From contig NC_020177.2 of NCBI RefSeq assembly GCF_000224145.3, positions 2,004,325 to 2,068,324 of the forward strand: a DNA stretch of 64,000 nt. Direction: 5' to 3'. Source of the stretch: Ciona intestinalis (lineage: Eukaryota; Chordata; Ascidiacea; Phlebobranchia; Cionidae). Below the pieces are notes generated by a model. That model did no database searches, was not told where the DNA came from, and worked only from the letters and a program-made list of their open reading frames with translations. How positions within the stretch are numbered: the stretch's first letter is position 1; each line of letters opens with the position of its first letter. The translations under genes and the position numbers were made by a program. Of this stretch, positions 34,315 to 46,900 are shown in pieces.

Positions 34315-37300
34315 ATGGTTGCAAAAATGGCTGTTGAAGCCGAATCCCGCATTAATTTAGCCGCTCTAAAGCGAAAAGATCCATACATTTCTAACATCAT
34401 TGATTCTGCTACCCAAGTGGCTGTCTACACTTTTAGTCCATTAACAAACGAATGGGTAAGCCTGTTATTACCAAAGTGTAACATTTTTACTATATATGAA
34501 TAATGAATATATATATTCATTATTTTAAATATAATTCTCTTTTACAGGAAAAGACAGAAGTAGAAGGAACACTTTTCGTATATTCTCGGTCAGTTCTTAT
34601 TTGAGTTGAAAATTATGTAAAATCAATTTTCTTGTATTGCTTAAGCCTCCTAATATTTTGGTTTTACTTCATACACTTTATTACGCTTACAAAAATGGAG
34701 TTACATTGGTGTCAAATTATAGTCCCCCCTTTTTTTAAATTAAAAACTCCTTAAGCAAATTTTGTAAAGCTAGCCTAAACTGAATAGGCATCTTGAAACA
34801 ACAAAAACAACCACAATTTTTTTTGCGGACTATCTGCAGAGTATTGCAGGTGCACGAGCGATTCGGTTTACAAACTTATGGGGATGCAAGTCATAATTGT
34901 TTAAAAAAATTAAAGTGCGTATTAAGTAAAGTAAGATTTTCCAACGTGGCTTAAAAATGTACATGCTTTGCACACAGATTTTTGATGAAAGCATGGGCGC
35001 ACAAGAAAAATAACTGCCAATACTCTGCAGACTAGACTAGGCGACTATTAGCCTACTGTTTTACCAGTAAACATTACCTCCCATTTTTTTTACTAAAACT
35101 CTAAACTTTTCAGGGTAGCCCAGCCAATGTTTGGTTTTACAATCATGAATCGTTTGAGTATGGATAATCTTACAGAAAATATTTCGTCAAACTTAGAATT
35201 CCAAAACAAAAGTCCCTTTCTTTTGTACAGAAATGCAAAATGTAAGAAAATGCTTTAGTATTTTTTTAAATATGATCTGTTGGTAAAGGATATTTATATT
35301 TTAATTTTTATAATTTGTGCTGTGATATTGTAAATTTAAATTATTACAAATGAAATAAGTTCAACATTTTTAATGTTATATACAAATTTCAGTGGTGATT
35401 TACGGAATCTGGTTTTACGATATGTATGATTGCACCAGAATTGAAACCTTATTGTCAAAGTAAGTAAAATGATTTAATTTGTGTGATTGATGTGCACTGG
35501 TCTGTACAAAAAACACTGTGTTAAATTTCAGAAATAATTATAAAATATCTTTGTTGTTACTGTATATTACCATTGTGCCTTGTTCAAAAATTTATTTAGG
35601 TTTTAACTTATTCAAATTGGATGTTAAGTTGTTAAAGTTCAAACATAATTAATTGATACATTTTTTATTCACTGTGCATTGTGCAGTTTCTGGGATATTC
35701 TGCCATAATATTCTGTGATCTAGTAGCACTTCCCAAGCCTGTTTAATTGGTAGCTTATTTTTGTTATATAAACAAGACTTTGGTTCAGTGGTTGTAATGT
35801 AGAGGTATTAAGTACTTCTTAATGCTCATTCAACAAACACTTAACAGGAAGTTTTATACAGTATTTATTTGTCAAGTGTCAATAAATTTGTCAATATAAA
35901 CAAACACTGTTTGCGATGAGTGCTGGCATCAACTTGCAGCTACTTAACTTATATGTTGATACGTCATGTATGTAACTTTATGGGTGAATTTTTTCTACTA
36001 TGGTTGACGTTTAATCACATTAGTGACTGCTGTTGAAGCAATGACTGTTCTTGCTCCAGGACACATGCACCCACAACGGTAGCAACATTGAGCATTGAAC
36101 CTGGTATCCTTTAATTGAGATACAATTTAAGATACTCAATATTGGAAAAAAATATTACTCACGTGTTCTGCAATAAATTATGAGGTCCATTTTTTTAAAC
36201 AAAAACAAACTTCAGCTTGTGCAAGAGGGAGAGGGAGGGTCAGACCCCGAACATCAACGTTCCTATCCCAACAAACAATGATCATTCACCAGTGTTGCCG
36301 TCACCAAATTCTACGGGGGACAGCAGTGCTTCCTCGTTATCTGACGTTGTGGCGGAATATGAAGTAATGTCAAATCATGACAGTGCAGAGGAACTGACAC
36401 AAAGTCAAACACAGAATGGAGACAAGTCTGTGGATATCATGGGTTTGCTTTTCAAAGCTAAAGATGATTATGACAAGGTAATTGCAACAAAACTTTTTTT
36501 GACACTTATTCATGTTAAGTTACATATACACAATAATAAACAACTTTTACAAGGTTGACAGTTGATTGATTAAGTAAGTTAAACAAAAATTTGAGGCCTA
36601 TTATAAATAAATTTAGTAAAAGAAAAGATACATAATATGCCTAAGCAGCCTAGCAACAACAATTTATACATGTTTGCAACACTACCTAAAGACATTTTTC
36701 GTTATATAAACTGACTATTAAAGTTGTGTATCTTCTGTTGTGCTGACTAACTTTTGTGGTATAAGAATGTTAAAAATTATTGTTTACTTACATACTCCAT
36801 GTGTGTAAACCTCTTTTTGTAACACAGAGAAAAGTCTCCGAAGCGATTCCCAAAGCTTCAAATAAGGGCAGCTTTCAGCCTGTTCCTGTCAAAAGTTCAA
36901 CAAAGGTAATCAAGCCAGTGGTCACTAATGTGTTGTCCAAATTATCAGTCACATAAAAAAAGAAAAATTTCAAAAAAATAATCACCTACAAGGCTACAAA
37001 GTAACATACTCGGTAACTTGTAAGCTGGCATGAGGTATATGAACACCCGTGTTATAACGACTGTCATTTTCCAGCCACACAAAGATAAAGTAAGTTACAT
37101 TTATTCAATCATTTGAAATGAACTTGTATTTACATTATACCTAAAAAGTCTGAAATGTTTTTTTAAATTTTAGTTCAATATATCCACTCTGTTCAACCAA
37201 CGTCCTTCTTCTGCTGAGCTCTTTGCTCAATCCCCTGAAAACAATTCACATCAACAAAGCAATGAACCGAAAAAGCGCTTCGCTGCAAGGTCTCTCTCCC

Positions 37301-40300
37301 TTTCCCTGGGCAACGGACAAAGCCTATTTGAAACAAACCAACCAATAAATTTGGTCAACGGTGCAATATCAGTGGAGGAACTTGAAAGCCCAGTCCTTGG
37401 AATGCCAGCTCATCGCGCTCGCTTTTACTCCACAAGCGATGCTGCTCCAAAAAACCTCTCACAAGTTGAGGAATCAGTCATCGATAAACTGTTTGACGCT
37501 CGCCAGGTTGGTGTACAAACCACCTACTTTCAAAGTACAACAGCAGGAAAAACATCAGCTGTACAAACAGTACCTGCAACTAAAACCCATACAGACAATC
37601 ACCCCAAACCCCCTTTCACAATGGGTGGGCCTCACCCCCACAGTACTTCACATAGCACACCTTCCTTAGCTCAATCTTTTCCCTCACTGTACAGCCAACC
37701 CAAAACACAGCATTCATCTTTCCACTCCAATTTTCGACCTCCCGTTCCACCCACAAATATATCAGGAAAACTTCCACTCACCTCAGGACCTGCCCTTACC
37801 AAAAGCATGTCGGTGGCTAGTGGTTTAGCCGCACTACCGCTAAACACTACTTCCCCACTAAGAGTTGTACCAACCCTTCATGAAACAACAAAAGACCAAC
37901 CCCTCTTGCTCTCGCCTCATGCTCTACGTCCATCTGCTAAAGGTATAAATTTAGATTAAAATAAATTTCAACTCTTTTTAGAAAGGCATAAATTTAAATT
38001 AAAATAAATTTTAATTTTTTTTAGAAAAGTATCAATTTAAATTAAAATAATTTTTTATTTTTTTTAGAAACGTATAATTTTGGATTAAAATAAAATTTAA
38101 CATTTTTTAGAAAGGTATAAATTTAGATTAAAATAAATTTTCCTGTTATTTAGAAAGGTATTAATTTAGATTAAAATAAATTTTAACATTTTTAGAAAGG
38201 TATAAATTTAGATTTCAGATTAATTAGTTTTACTTCACAATTAAATAAGAATCTCATTTTGTTTTTTGTCTGATGGGGCAACAACAACTGTTATAACACG
38301 TGGACATTTGGTTGGACAAATTACAATTAGGTGCCTTGATCAATGACTCATAGACCCACAATGGTGTGGCGGCATAGAGCCTTGAACCTGGTATCTTCTA
38401 GTTAAGTAGCAAGCGCAAAAAACACTGTACCATTGAACTATACAACTAGTGTAGACTACAATTACAATTTTTTATCAAACTAAACCATATATTGCATCAC
38501 AGGTAGTAAATGTGTTCCAATCCCCAACACCAAGCAATCAGCATCAACATTACAAAACCAGGTTCGTCCTGTTTGTATATAAATATTTACTTTATTATCT
38601 GTTAAGATATGTATTACTACATATATATATATATATATATATATGTTGTGTCATATTTAAAACAAAGTGCAACCATTTTTCTACTGTCATTTGTTATGTT
38701 GTTATGTTATAATAATCTAACCCTTTTTTATGGACAAATCTACATTGTATACAAGAATAAGTTACATTATTTTAGTTTAACATTTACGAATAAATTTCTA
38801 AACAATTAAAAATTAGCTGTTTCTAGTCTTCTAAAATAAAAACTTGTAATCAAAAAGATATATATAAGATATATATTATTGTATAGTTGTACACCATACC
38901 AATATTACATGGACATACAACAATGTACAATAGGCCTAGGGTACCAAGTATGTGGTATGCTATCTTGCTGTATTTATATTATATGTATATATACAATAAA
39001 GCTTGAATGTACCTTTCTTGTTTGTTGATCTCTTAAAATGTAATTTCTGCTTAGTGTTAATTATATTACGCGCAATATAGCCATTGCACTGGTGGTGCTT
39101 ACTGCATTACTGTTAGGCATTCAAGGTGATTTATCATGTACATAAAAACAAGGCAACAACTCAATTGTTCTTGTTTTTAGTATGATAATGATATATTGTT
39201 GGTCGATTCTGGTAGCATAAACACAATGCACTGCGTGTTGCTGATTATGCAGTTAACAAGAGTTCGATTTAACACATATTTAAGAAAAAGATAATATTTC
39301 ACTATTTTCACTAAACCTTTTATTTGAGTAAGAGACTAATGTTGAAGGAATTGACAATATATATTATGTTTGGTGAGGTACCATTGTCACTATGGTACTC
39401 CATTAGTTTGACCTGATTTTTTTTATGCGTGTTTTGTAGCACTAGTTGTATGAAAACATATTTTTATGAAAATATAATTCTCCTGTAAATGTTATTTAGA
39501 AAAATTCCTTTTTTTTCTCATTTTAACTGATAAAATACTAAATATTTATCTTTAAAATTAATGTAATGGTGTAATGTGTATTTGGTATGTTTACCAATAA
39601 GATTTTCAATGTTTTTCTGTTTGCCATCGTGTGTTGCATCATGTGTGTCATTCCTACCTACACAAATATTGAACATCCATCGTAAATAATGAGCCTTCTC
39701 TGTGCCTTCTACATATGCATTATGCACACTGTCATAGTTGGTGTTTTGCAGCTATTAATCATTTGGTATAAAATCTCTCCTAGATTAATTAGTCATTGCA
39801 GCACGACAGTGTGTATGACATAAGCTGCATTTGCACATCCACCAAGCAACTGCTATGCAATAATAATGCATTTAAACAACACAAATCAACAGGCTCGCAT
39901 ATTGTTAACATATCGTCGAGGTATAACCAAAGTAGCTTATATCACATTTTTCAAAGGTGTTTATTTTACAATTTTGCATGCTGTTGGACATAAGACACAT
40001 TTTGGCAAAGTTTGAGCAATCTTAAAAATGTGACATACGCTACTTTGGTTTTAGCTCGATGATATGTTCACAAGGACCAAAATTCACTTAGTGTTTTAAT
40101 ATTTAATATTGCTGCAGTGTGAATATTAACTTTTAATTTGCAGCCTTGAATTGTCAAGATTCCAATTAAACATCTAGATCCCATAATCCCCCCCCACCCC
40201 TCCCTATAATTACCCCTATTCTACGTGGGTGAGGTTCTACTGCGTGGCATTCCAGCAGACCTAAGATTTAGGCCAGCGTTGGCTCATTACGCTGCATTTA

Positions 40301-41011
40301 TTATTAAGTACCAGCTTTCCAGTTTAAAATTCATGGTTTCGGATTGCTAATGCAAAATTTGCAGCTATGTGTAATGTATACATCATACCAAAACAAACAA
40401 GCTACATTTAATTTTCAGCAAAAAGTTTCTGAAGAACCGAAAAAAGACACTTTAATCTCACCCCAGGATTTTGAGCATTCAACTTTCATGCCAGAAAAAG
40501 CTGAAAAACTTCGTCAGCGGCTCGTCGAAAGTGCTGGATCCCCACAAGTCGAACCAATGGATAAAGAGCAGTTTGCTAAAACACTTGTCTTCCTATTACA
40601 GGTATGTTAGCTCTGCATATCATAATAATTTTTTACATTGACCATTAGTATGTGTGAATATGATATTGTTACAATACGAATACAATCAAAGAAAAGGCCA
40701 ACAGTATGGCCTGCAGCGTGCAGGAGTGTGGACACCACTGCTGTTTTCCACTAACAAATTTCGTTAAGATAAGCTTGTAAATATACTTACATCTTCACAA
40801 ATATAATTATTGCAAAACAGCCTGGTTTTTAGTGGCAATATTGTTCGTTAATATTTACTAATTGAGTGGCGTAACTATTTTAAGATATTTCTTATGTGAG
40901 TTATATTTTCAGAGCGACGATAGCTTTCTTTCCACTATACACAATGCTTATGTAAGTTCCCTGCAAGCAAGCAAGCAAGGCAATCCATCACCAAATTCAC
41001 TTTGGAATTAA
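34315..41011 (+). CDS. DCP1: mRNA-decapping enzyme 1, ten exons
   Basis: Exons: 34315-34455, 34548-34588, 35114-35241, 35393-35459, 36216-36477, 36828-36905, 37174-37942, 38503-38561, 40419-40601, 40913-41011; about 608 residues. The first four exons form the DCP1 EVH1/PH domain (LAALKRKDPYISNIIDSATQ, EGTLFVYSR, FGFTIMNRLSMDNLTENI, IYGIWFYDMYDC). The middle is long, Ser/Pro-rich and disordered, with a conserved LLFKAKDDYDK helix. The last two exons encode the C-terminal trimerisation domain (EQFAKTLVFLLQ, then SDDSFLSTIHNAYVSSLQ). DCP1 activates DCP2 to remove the 5' cap of mRNAs in P-bodies. The first in-frame ATG is 34315, with another at 34327. Intron 7 holds a splice-site minisatellite and intron 6 a SINE. 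The gene is tail to tail with INTS4. Confidence 0.95.
36911..37112 (+). repeat. SINE, 5'-truncated copy in DCP1 intron 6
   Basis: Body and tail (ccagtggtcactaatgtgtt; gtaacatactcggtaacttg; gataaagtaagttacattta). It begins within about six bases of the exon 6 donor (AACAAAG|GTAATC at 36905/36906). Confidence 0.85.
37939..38215 (+). repeat. Splice-site minisatellite in DCP1 intron 7
   Basis: About 6.5 tandem units of 42-44 bp starting exactly at the exon 7 end. Each has the form AAAGGTATAAATTTAG, ATTAAAATAAATTTT, then T-rich TTTTTAG. Unit starts are at about 37939, 37982, 38024, 38067, 38111, 38154 and 38196. Every junction reads TTTAG|AAAG|GTATAA in the better copies, that is, an acceptor, four bases and a donor. 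Confidence 0.9.
38283..38445 (-). repeat. Degenerate SINE copy in DCP1 intron 7
   Basis: Weak reverse-complement match to the SINE (acaactgttataacacgtgg; acccacaatggtgtggcggc; agagccttgaacctggta). Old and diverged. Confidence 0.5.
38562..40418 (+). other. DCP1 intron 8 (1.86 kb)
   Basis: AT-rich, with a (TA)n microsatellite at about 38621-38645. An inverted repeat at 39907-40068 is the only other structure seen. The minus-strand frame at 39518-39727 has no recognisable similarity. Confidence 0.65.
39907..40068. repeat. 45-base inverted repeat in DCP1 intron 8
   Basis: The arm 39907-39951 (aacatatcgtcgag... accaaagtagc) pairs with 40024-40068 at about 39 of 45 positions around a 72-base loop. 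In RNA it would form a long imperfect hairpin. Confidence 0.75.
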
Positions 41012-43970
41012 TGCCTTGAAACTTCAGTAAAAGGAATATTTTAAAGGGAAAAAAACTGTTTCATGAACTTATTTTCCTTCCAAGAATATCTGTGTCTAAA
41101 GTCTACGATTCAACTAAAAGTTTGAGTTCTTGTGCTGTCGTCAGCCAATCTACATTTCTGTTTCGCTCTTGTGTCTAATTAGTTTCATAGCGATTAACGT
41201 GATCTATTTTACATCTGTAGACTGTTCCAACCAGATTTTATTATTTCTGGTTCCTTGCTTATAGCAACTGTAGGCCACAGTATTAGCAGCAGTGCACCAT
41301 GCATTGTGTTGATGCTTTTAGTTACACCGTATGTTTTGCACTCTCTGCCGATTTTCACATCAGTTGGGAAATGTCCAGTTTTTGTGTTCGTGCCTCTGCC
41401 GCCATTTTTTAGCAAGATTATTTTTCGCTTTCGCAATCACCATATTTGCTAAAAAGTCATTCTCGTGACAACGGTTTTGCTTAAAGAACGGTTTTGGCTT
41501 TTTGCGCCCACGTTTATTTCTGTACATACGTTTTACCACAGATTGAAGGTTTTTCTTTTACAGTGAATTTTTTGTACAGTTCTTCAATTTCTGTCTCCCC
41601 CCACAGTGTGTTTACCCACAATCACAAAATAACTCCACACCCCTTTCAGCTTTATGGCTTAAAAATGGTGCTGACCATAAAACGGTGCTCTACAAAAAAC
41701 ACCATGTAAAAAAACAATCAAACAGTTATAATATATACAGATACAAACTATTAATATTTGCTCCCTAGACAATAAGGTGTAGTACAATCGTGATAAAACT
41801 GTCTTACGCTGACTACATTATAGCACGATATCCCACGTACTTAAAACCAAGCGCGCATGTTTTTTAAACATTTGTAATTTTCACCAAAGAAAAATGAATT
41901 TAGAATTTTCTGTGATTTGAATTTTCACTGCAGAAAATAGAACTTTCTGCGAATCGCAAACGGTTGCGCCAAATTTGCAATTTGTTTTGAAAAACTCGAG
42001 TTCATGTTTTTGCGCCCAACCAACTTGCCAACCTCGCATTATTGTGTTCCCGCCTATTTCTGCTTCGTAGTGTTGATCATTACTCCAACACATCAGCTTC
42101 CTTCTGCCTTGCCTGGATTTTGCATTGCTATTTCCATACTGTTACAGCTCAGCTGTAGCAATACTACACCGCATTACGTTTTCCACACATATACAATCAG
42201 GGCCGTAACTAAATTTCTGTTAAAAAGTCTGAATTAAAAATTTAGAGTCAACATTTTATAGCAAGAACAAACCACAAATATTAATATTTTGTCACTTTAC
42301 CCAAGTTTCGTATTTTTGGTCCAGTTTTATTGGCATAATTCTGCCACATCCTGTTTTTACCTGGACATCTAAGCACTGTGCTACAAACGCAGCAGTAAGC
42401 CCCCGCATGGTTTTAGTCGAACCAACTATGCAGTTAGCATGGATTTCTACGTTTTATCGTCCATGATCCTCCACTTGCACTGCATTCCATCGCATCCCAG
42501 AAAAAATAATTTCCCAAAATTTTTTTCTTACAACATGTATTATTATTCCCCGTTCTCAACGAGTAAAGCAAAAGCGTATCAAATTTTTTTTTTCAAAATG
42601 TCGTACTTTCTGTATAAAATTTTTTTCCCGAATTTTTTTTTTTTCGAACATAACTAATGTAAAACCATTTTTTTGTCACAAACTCTAATTCAGTGAAATT
42701 CAAATTCTGAATCTCTTTTACTTGATGTTTTTAATTGCTCCAGGGACTTTTTTGTCTCATTTTTTGAGGTGATGCATTAATTGCTGCTTTTATACAAAAC
42801 CCCTTTTTTATTTTTTTTCATGTCTTCGTAAAAAAAAGTGTACGAAATTTTGTAAACCCGTAAAATTTTCTCCAAACTTCTTCAGAAACATTTTTATCAT
42901 TCATTTTGAATTTTAAATCACTAAAGTAAGAAAGACTTAAAAATAAAATGTCTTAACATAGCTGTAGCATTAAACACACAATGATTATAAATTATGTAAA
43001 ATTTAATTATGTTTTTTTTTCTGTCTAAAACTAAACTGTAGTACAAACGCAATTTTTCTCTATTGGTGTTCCGTATATTCTCTGTATGATACAGTTTACT
43101 GCCGACAGCTACTTGCTTCCTGTCTGTATTACTTTTGTGGCCGCTTTTTCACTGTGCTGGTCTATATAGAAGCACAGCAACACTATTGTAACATAAGCAA
43201 ACAAATTGTTGCTCCAAATTCAAAGAAATAAAATTGTGTAGTTATTATTTTAAAGCAAAAAAAATTGAACAATTTTTTCGGAACCATTTTTAACACTTTT
43301 AACTTCAAAATATAAGATGTACTCTCCATTAAAAGTCATGTGCCTAATATTGGCTGCTCATACTCCTTGTGGAATTGCTCAATTCATTCTCCATATTTGC
43401 TGTTTAATCCTGGCAAACTTTCAACTTAAATTTCATCTTGGGTATAATTTAGTGGGATTTGGGTAGTATGCAGTTTTAGCATCGTTCTGTGTTAATTCAA
43501 CCTTGATTTCTTTTATCTGCTTGTCCTACATAAAATTTCGAAATAAACCAGGCATTCATTTTAAACCTGATTGTTGTTACTTTAATAATAGGTTGAAGTA
43601 TGTTTGCACATTATTGGAAAAAATTTTTTTTTATAGATTGATAAAATAACAAAATTTCTGCCAGGATTGAAATTTCGGTGACATCTGTGAATGTCTTCAA
43701 GAGACGCAAAAAATATCCTATCAAACTAATAAAATGTCTATGAAAAACTTAAAATGTCTGTCACATACCCCAAACTTCTGTGGCGAACATACAATATACA
43801 TGAGAAATGTACTCTGTACAGAATTTTTTTTTCCAGAACTGCATAGTCTTATCAAACCAAACATTCGGAAGCTCATACCTAAAAACTGGCTTTCAAAATA
43901 TAAAATAAATGATTTCAGAGAAAACAAATAGATTAAACTTTTATTGACACCACCAAAAAAACGCATTAGA
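41012..43970. other. Region between the 3' ends of DCP1 and INTS4
   Basis: About 3 kb with no recognisable gene and many T-runs. Short plus-strand frames (for example 41255-41452 and 42439-42657) are T-rich and match no family. It may include a long DCP1 3' UTR; AATAAA hexamers occur near 43226 and 43541. The INTS4 polyadenylation signal is on the minus strand at 43940-43945. Confidence 0.55.
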
Positions 43971-46900
43971 TTAAGCTCTTGAAGCTGGTTTTGGATGAAA
44001 AGTGACTTCAACTGCCTTCGATAACGGAAGGGTTTCTGATGTCGTTGTGTTATGTTTGACATCCAACGGTGCACGAACGATTTTAACGAAAAGTAATTTC
44101 ACGACGCACGCCTCACTCCACTGCTCATGGCTTAAATATATCTGGGTAGGAAAATGAGTAGAAGTTATTGTTTTGTTTTATGATCAAGTTACAGTAGAAT
44201 TCTCCTTGTTAATGGATTTTCTAACTCAACCATTTTATAGATGCCACATTTTTGTTATTATAACGGCTTGCCACTTATTTACCCTTGCATGGCAGGCCAG
44301 CTTTAGAATTTATAACATTCTGTTTAATGGACCCCATGCTACATGCTCATCACTCATCAGTAACTTTGTGAGCGATTGTATTTATTGCTGATTCTGTTTT
44401 TATTGTATAACCAACAATATAGGCAACCATTAATGTTCCCTGGCTGGAGAAAGGTTTGGTAACTGTTTCGCTCGTAGACATGGACACAACACTTGGTTAC
44501 TTGGCAAGCACAAGCAGTCTAACAACCAAGCCACAACGCCAGAAAAAAATCATTGATGTTTAATATAAAGTATGATACATGAGAGCAGTGAAGCCAGATA
44601 AAATAAAGGAGGTACAAAAAATTTTTTTTTTTAATTTTTTGTTTATAAATTTTTTAAAGGGCGACCGAGCCCCCTGAGTCCCCCCCCCTTTTGGCTGCGC
44701 CACTTCATGAGAGCATCCAACACTAGTCTTACCTTTGTAGATATTTTATGTTTAAATGGAGTGCTTTGTTTCACATCTTGTGGTGAAAGATTGAACAACT
44801 GAGACGTGGAGTCAGGATATATTACTTGGATTCTAGAAAACAAAATTCTATTTTAAAAATTCAATACAACTACTCAGTTTCTAATGACATAAATAATGCC
44901 TTGAGATATTATTTTGATTACCCATTTGCAACCACTGCAACTTTGTGGTTAGTTATAATTCTTTAACCACTCGGGAGTATGCATTTTGTCAGTAAGCGTC
45001 TTGCCCAAGGACACCTGCCACAACAGTAGCAGCACCCAGCTCTGAACCTTGCGTTCTCTGATTACAATGCATGCACGCAAACTTTTAGCCTTTAACCAGA
45101 AGCACCAATTAATTACAACTATGCTAACAGTATGGAGTATTTCCAATTGGAATAACCAGACACAGTAGATAATTTGACCTCAAAACAAATAAAAGGATAA
45201 ACCCAAAAGATGTAACAAACTAAAGCAAAGTTATCACATATAGTAGGGTGAGGAAGATGGGACAGTTTTTTATTCTATTTTCCCCTCCCAGTTGATAGCA
45301 AACAAAAAACATTCAAAGAATTATAAAACTGTAACCTCACGACTCCCAAAGACCGTTGTTAATTGTTTAAACTTTAAAACAAGATCAGGATATTTGGATA
45401 TTATGTGCTAAAGGTGTCCCATCTTACCCCACACTCACACAAAGTATAGGTTACAAATTATAACAACCGACCTTATTTCATGGAGCGGGTTAGTTAGATT
45501 TTCAGCAACCGCATCAACATTAAGTGCAGCCACCAACCCAGCACTAATGACCACAGGTGAATCAGGGTTGGGTTGTGGCTCATGTATGATGACTCGTGAC
45601 TTCTGGACCTGAGGAAAGGGGGTGATACAAAGTAGAAAAATACTGTTTTTCAAAAATTCACATTTTGAACTAATTTTTATCAAAAATTCACATTTTGAAC
45701 TAATTTTTATTAAAAATTCACATTTTGAACTAATTTTTATCAAAAATTACATTTTTAAGTATCTTATCAAAAAATCACATTTTTAATTAATTTTAATCAA
45801 AAATCACATTTTTTAAATAACACATGGAATTTTTCCATGCATTTTTGGATAAATGCCTTAAGAAGTAAAAACCTGACAATTGTACAGATAGGAGAAGAAA
45901 CTGTAATAAAAAAAAAAAAAAATTGTTTTCATTATTTTGTATTTACCAAGACACCAAAATATTACCTTGTTATTCAAATCTACTTCTGAAGCACTGTAAT
46001 GCGACAAGAGTGGTTGCAGGAGTTTCACGACAAGAGAAGGTTTTCTCGACGCAGAAAGCTTAAGAAGTTCGTTAAAAAGAGTCCGGCTGAATGAGTCCGG
46101 AGCAATGTCACTCTTCTCGAGGATTGATTTAAGTTCCTGGACTCTATGGAAGAATTCTTCACACAGCTTGCTTGGTTTCAATGGTTTTTCACCACTGGAT
46201 TGTGATTTGCTGTGTGAAAACAAAGGTTATAAAAAATATGTTATCTTTTAAAAATTTAAAAAATAAAAATAATTTGATCAACATATAAAAATATTTGGAA
46301 TTTTTGTTTATTAACATATGAGTAAACTTGGAGCAAATGTATGTTGATATACCACCATTTATTTAACATTGAAGAGGTTTAGCTGTAACTTTTAGGGTTT
46401 AATTTTAAATTTTTTTAATTAAAACAGCTTTTAGGGATTTCTTTAGGATGCCTCTGTTAAACTGTATGTATGTAGATATTAATATATGCATAACATAATT
46501 TATATGGGTAAAGTCCTAGCTAGGTTTGTCAGGAAACCTGGAACTGTTTTTATTTTTTTCATATGACACTATTTGAAAATAAGTGAAAATTTTCACAATT
46601 TTTTTTTTTACTGTACAAAATTTGAATAACCCAAGGCACATGTGGTGTATTCATACAAATAAGGCCACGGGCATAGTTTTTATAATGATTTATCTGTAAA
46701 AATGCACTCATAACGTTTATAATCAGCATATTTTCAGTTGAATTTGAAAGCCTAATAACCGATAGGCCTACCATGGTACATAGACAATATCCTATGAAAA
46801 AATCGTAATATATAACAAAGAAAATTACTTTTTTCTACTCAAAGTGGCTTCTTGCATTTCCAATACAAACAGCAAAGCTTGTGCCTTAAGTCGCAGTTGG

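Noticed and set aside
37939-38215. CRISPR-like regular repeat
   Set aside because: The units are contiguous, without unique spacers, and lie in a eukaryotic intron; it is a minisatellite.
43721-44074. 117-codon minus-strand frame
   Set aside because: Out-of-frame reading through the last INTS4 exon (44141-43971) and its 3' flank.
45435-45743. Repetitive peptide frame with three ISSKCEFL-type units
   Set aside because: Produced by the 31-bp intronic tandem repeat; the true coding part is the INTS4 exon 45608-45472 in the same stretch.
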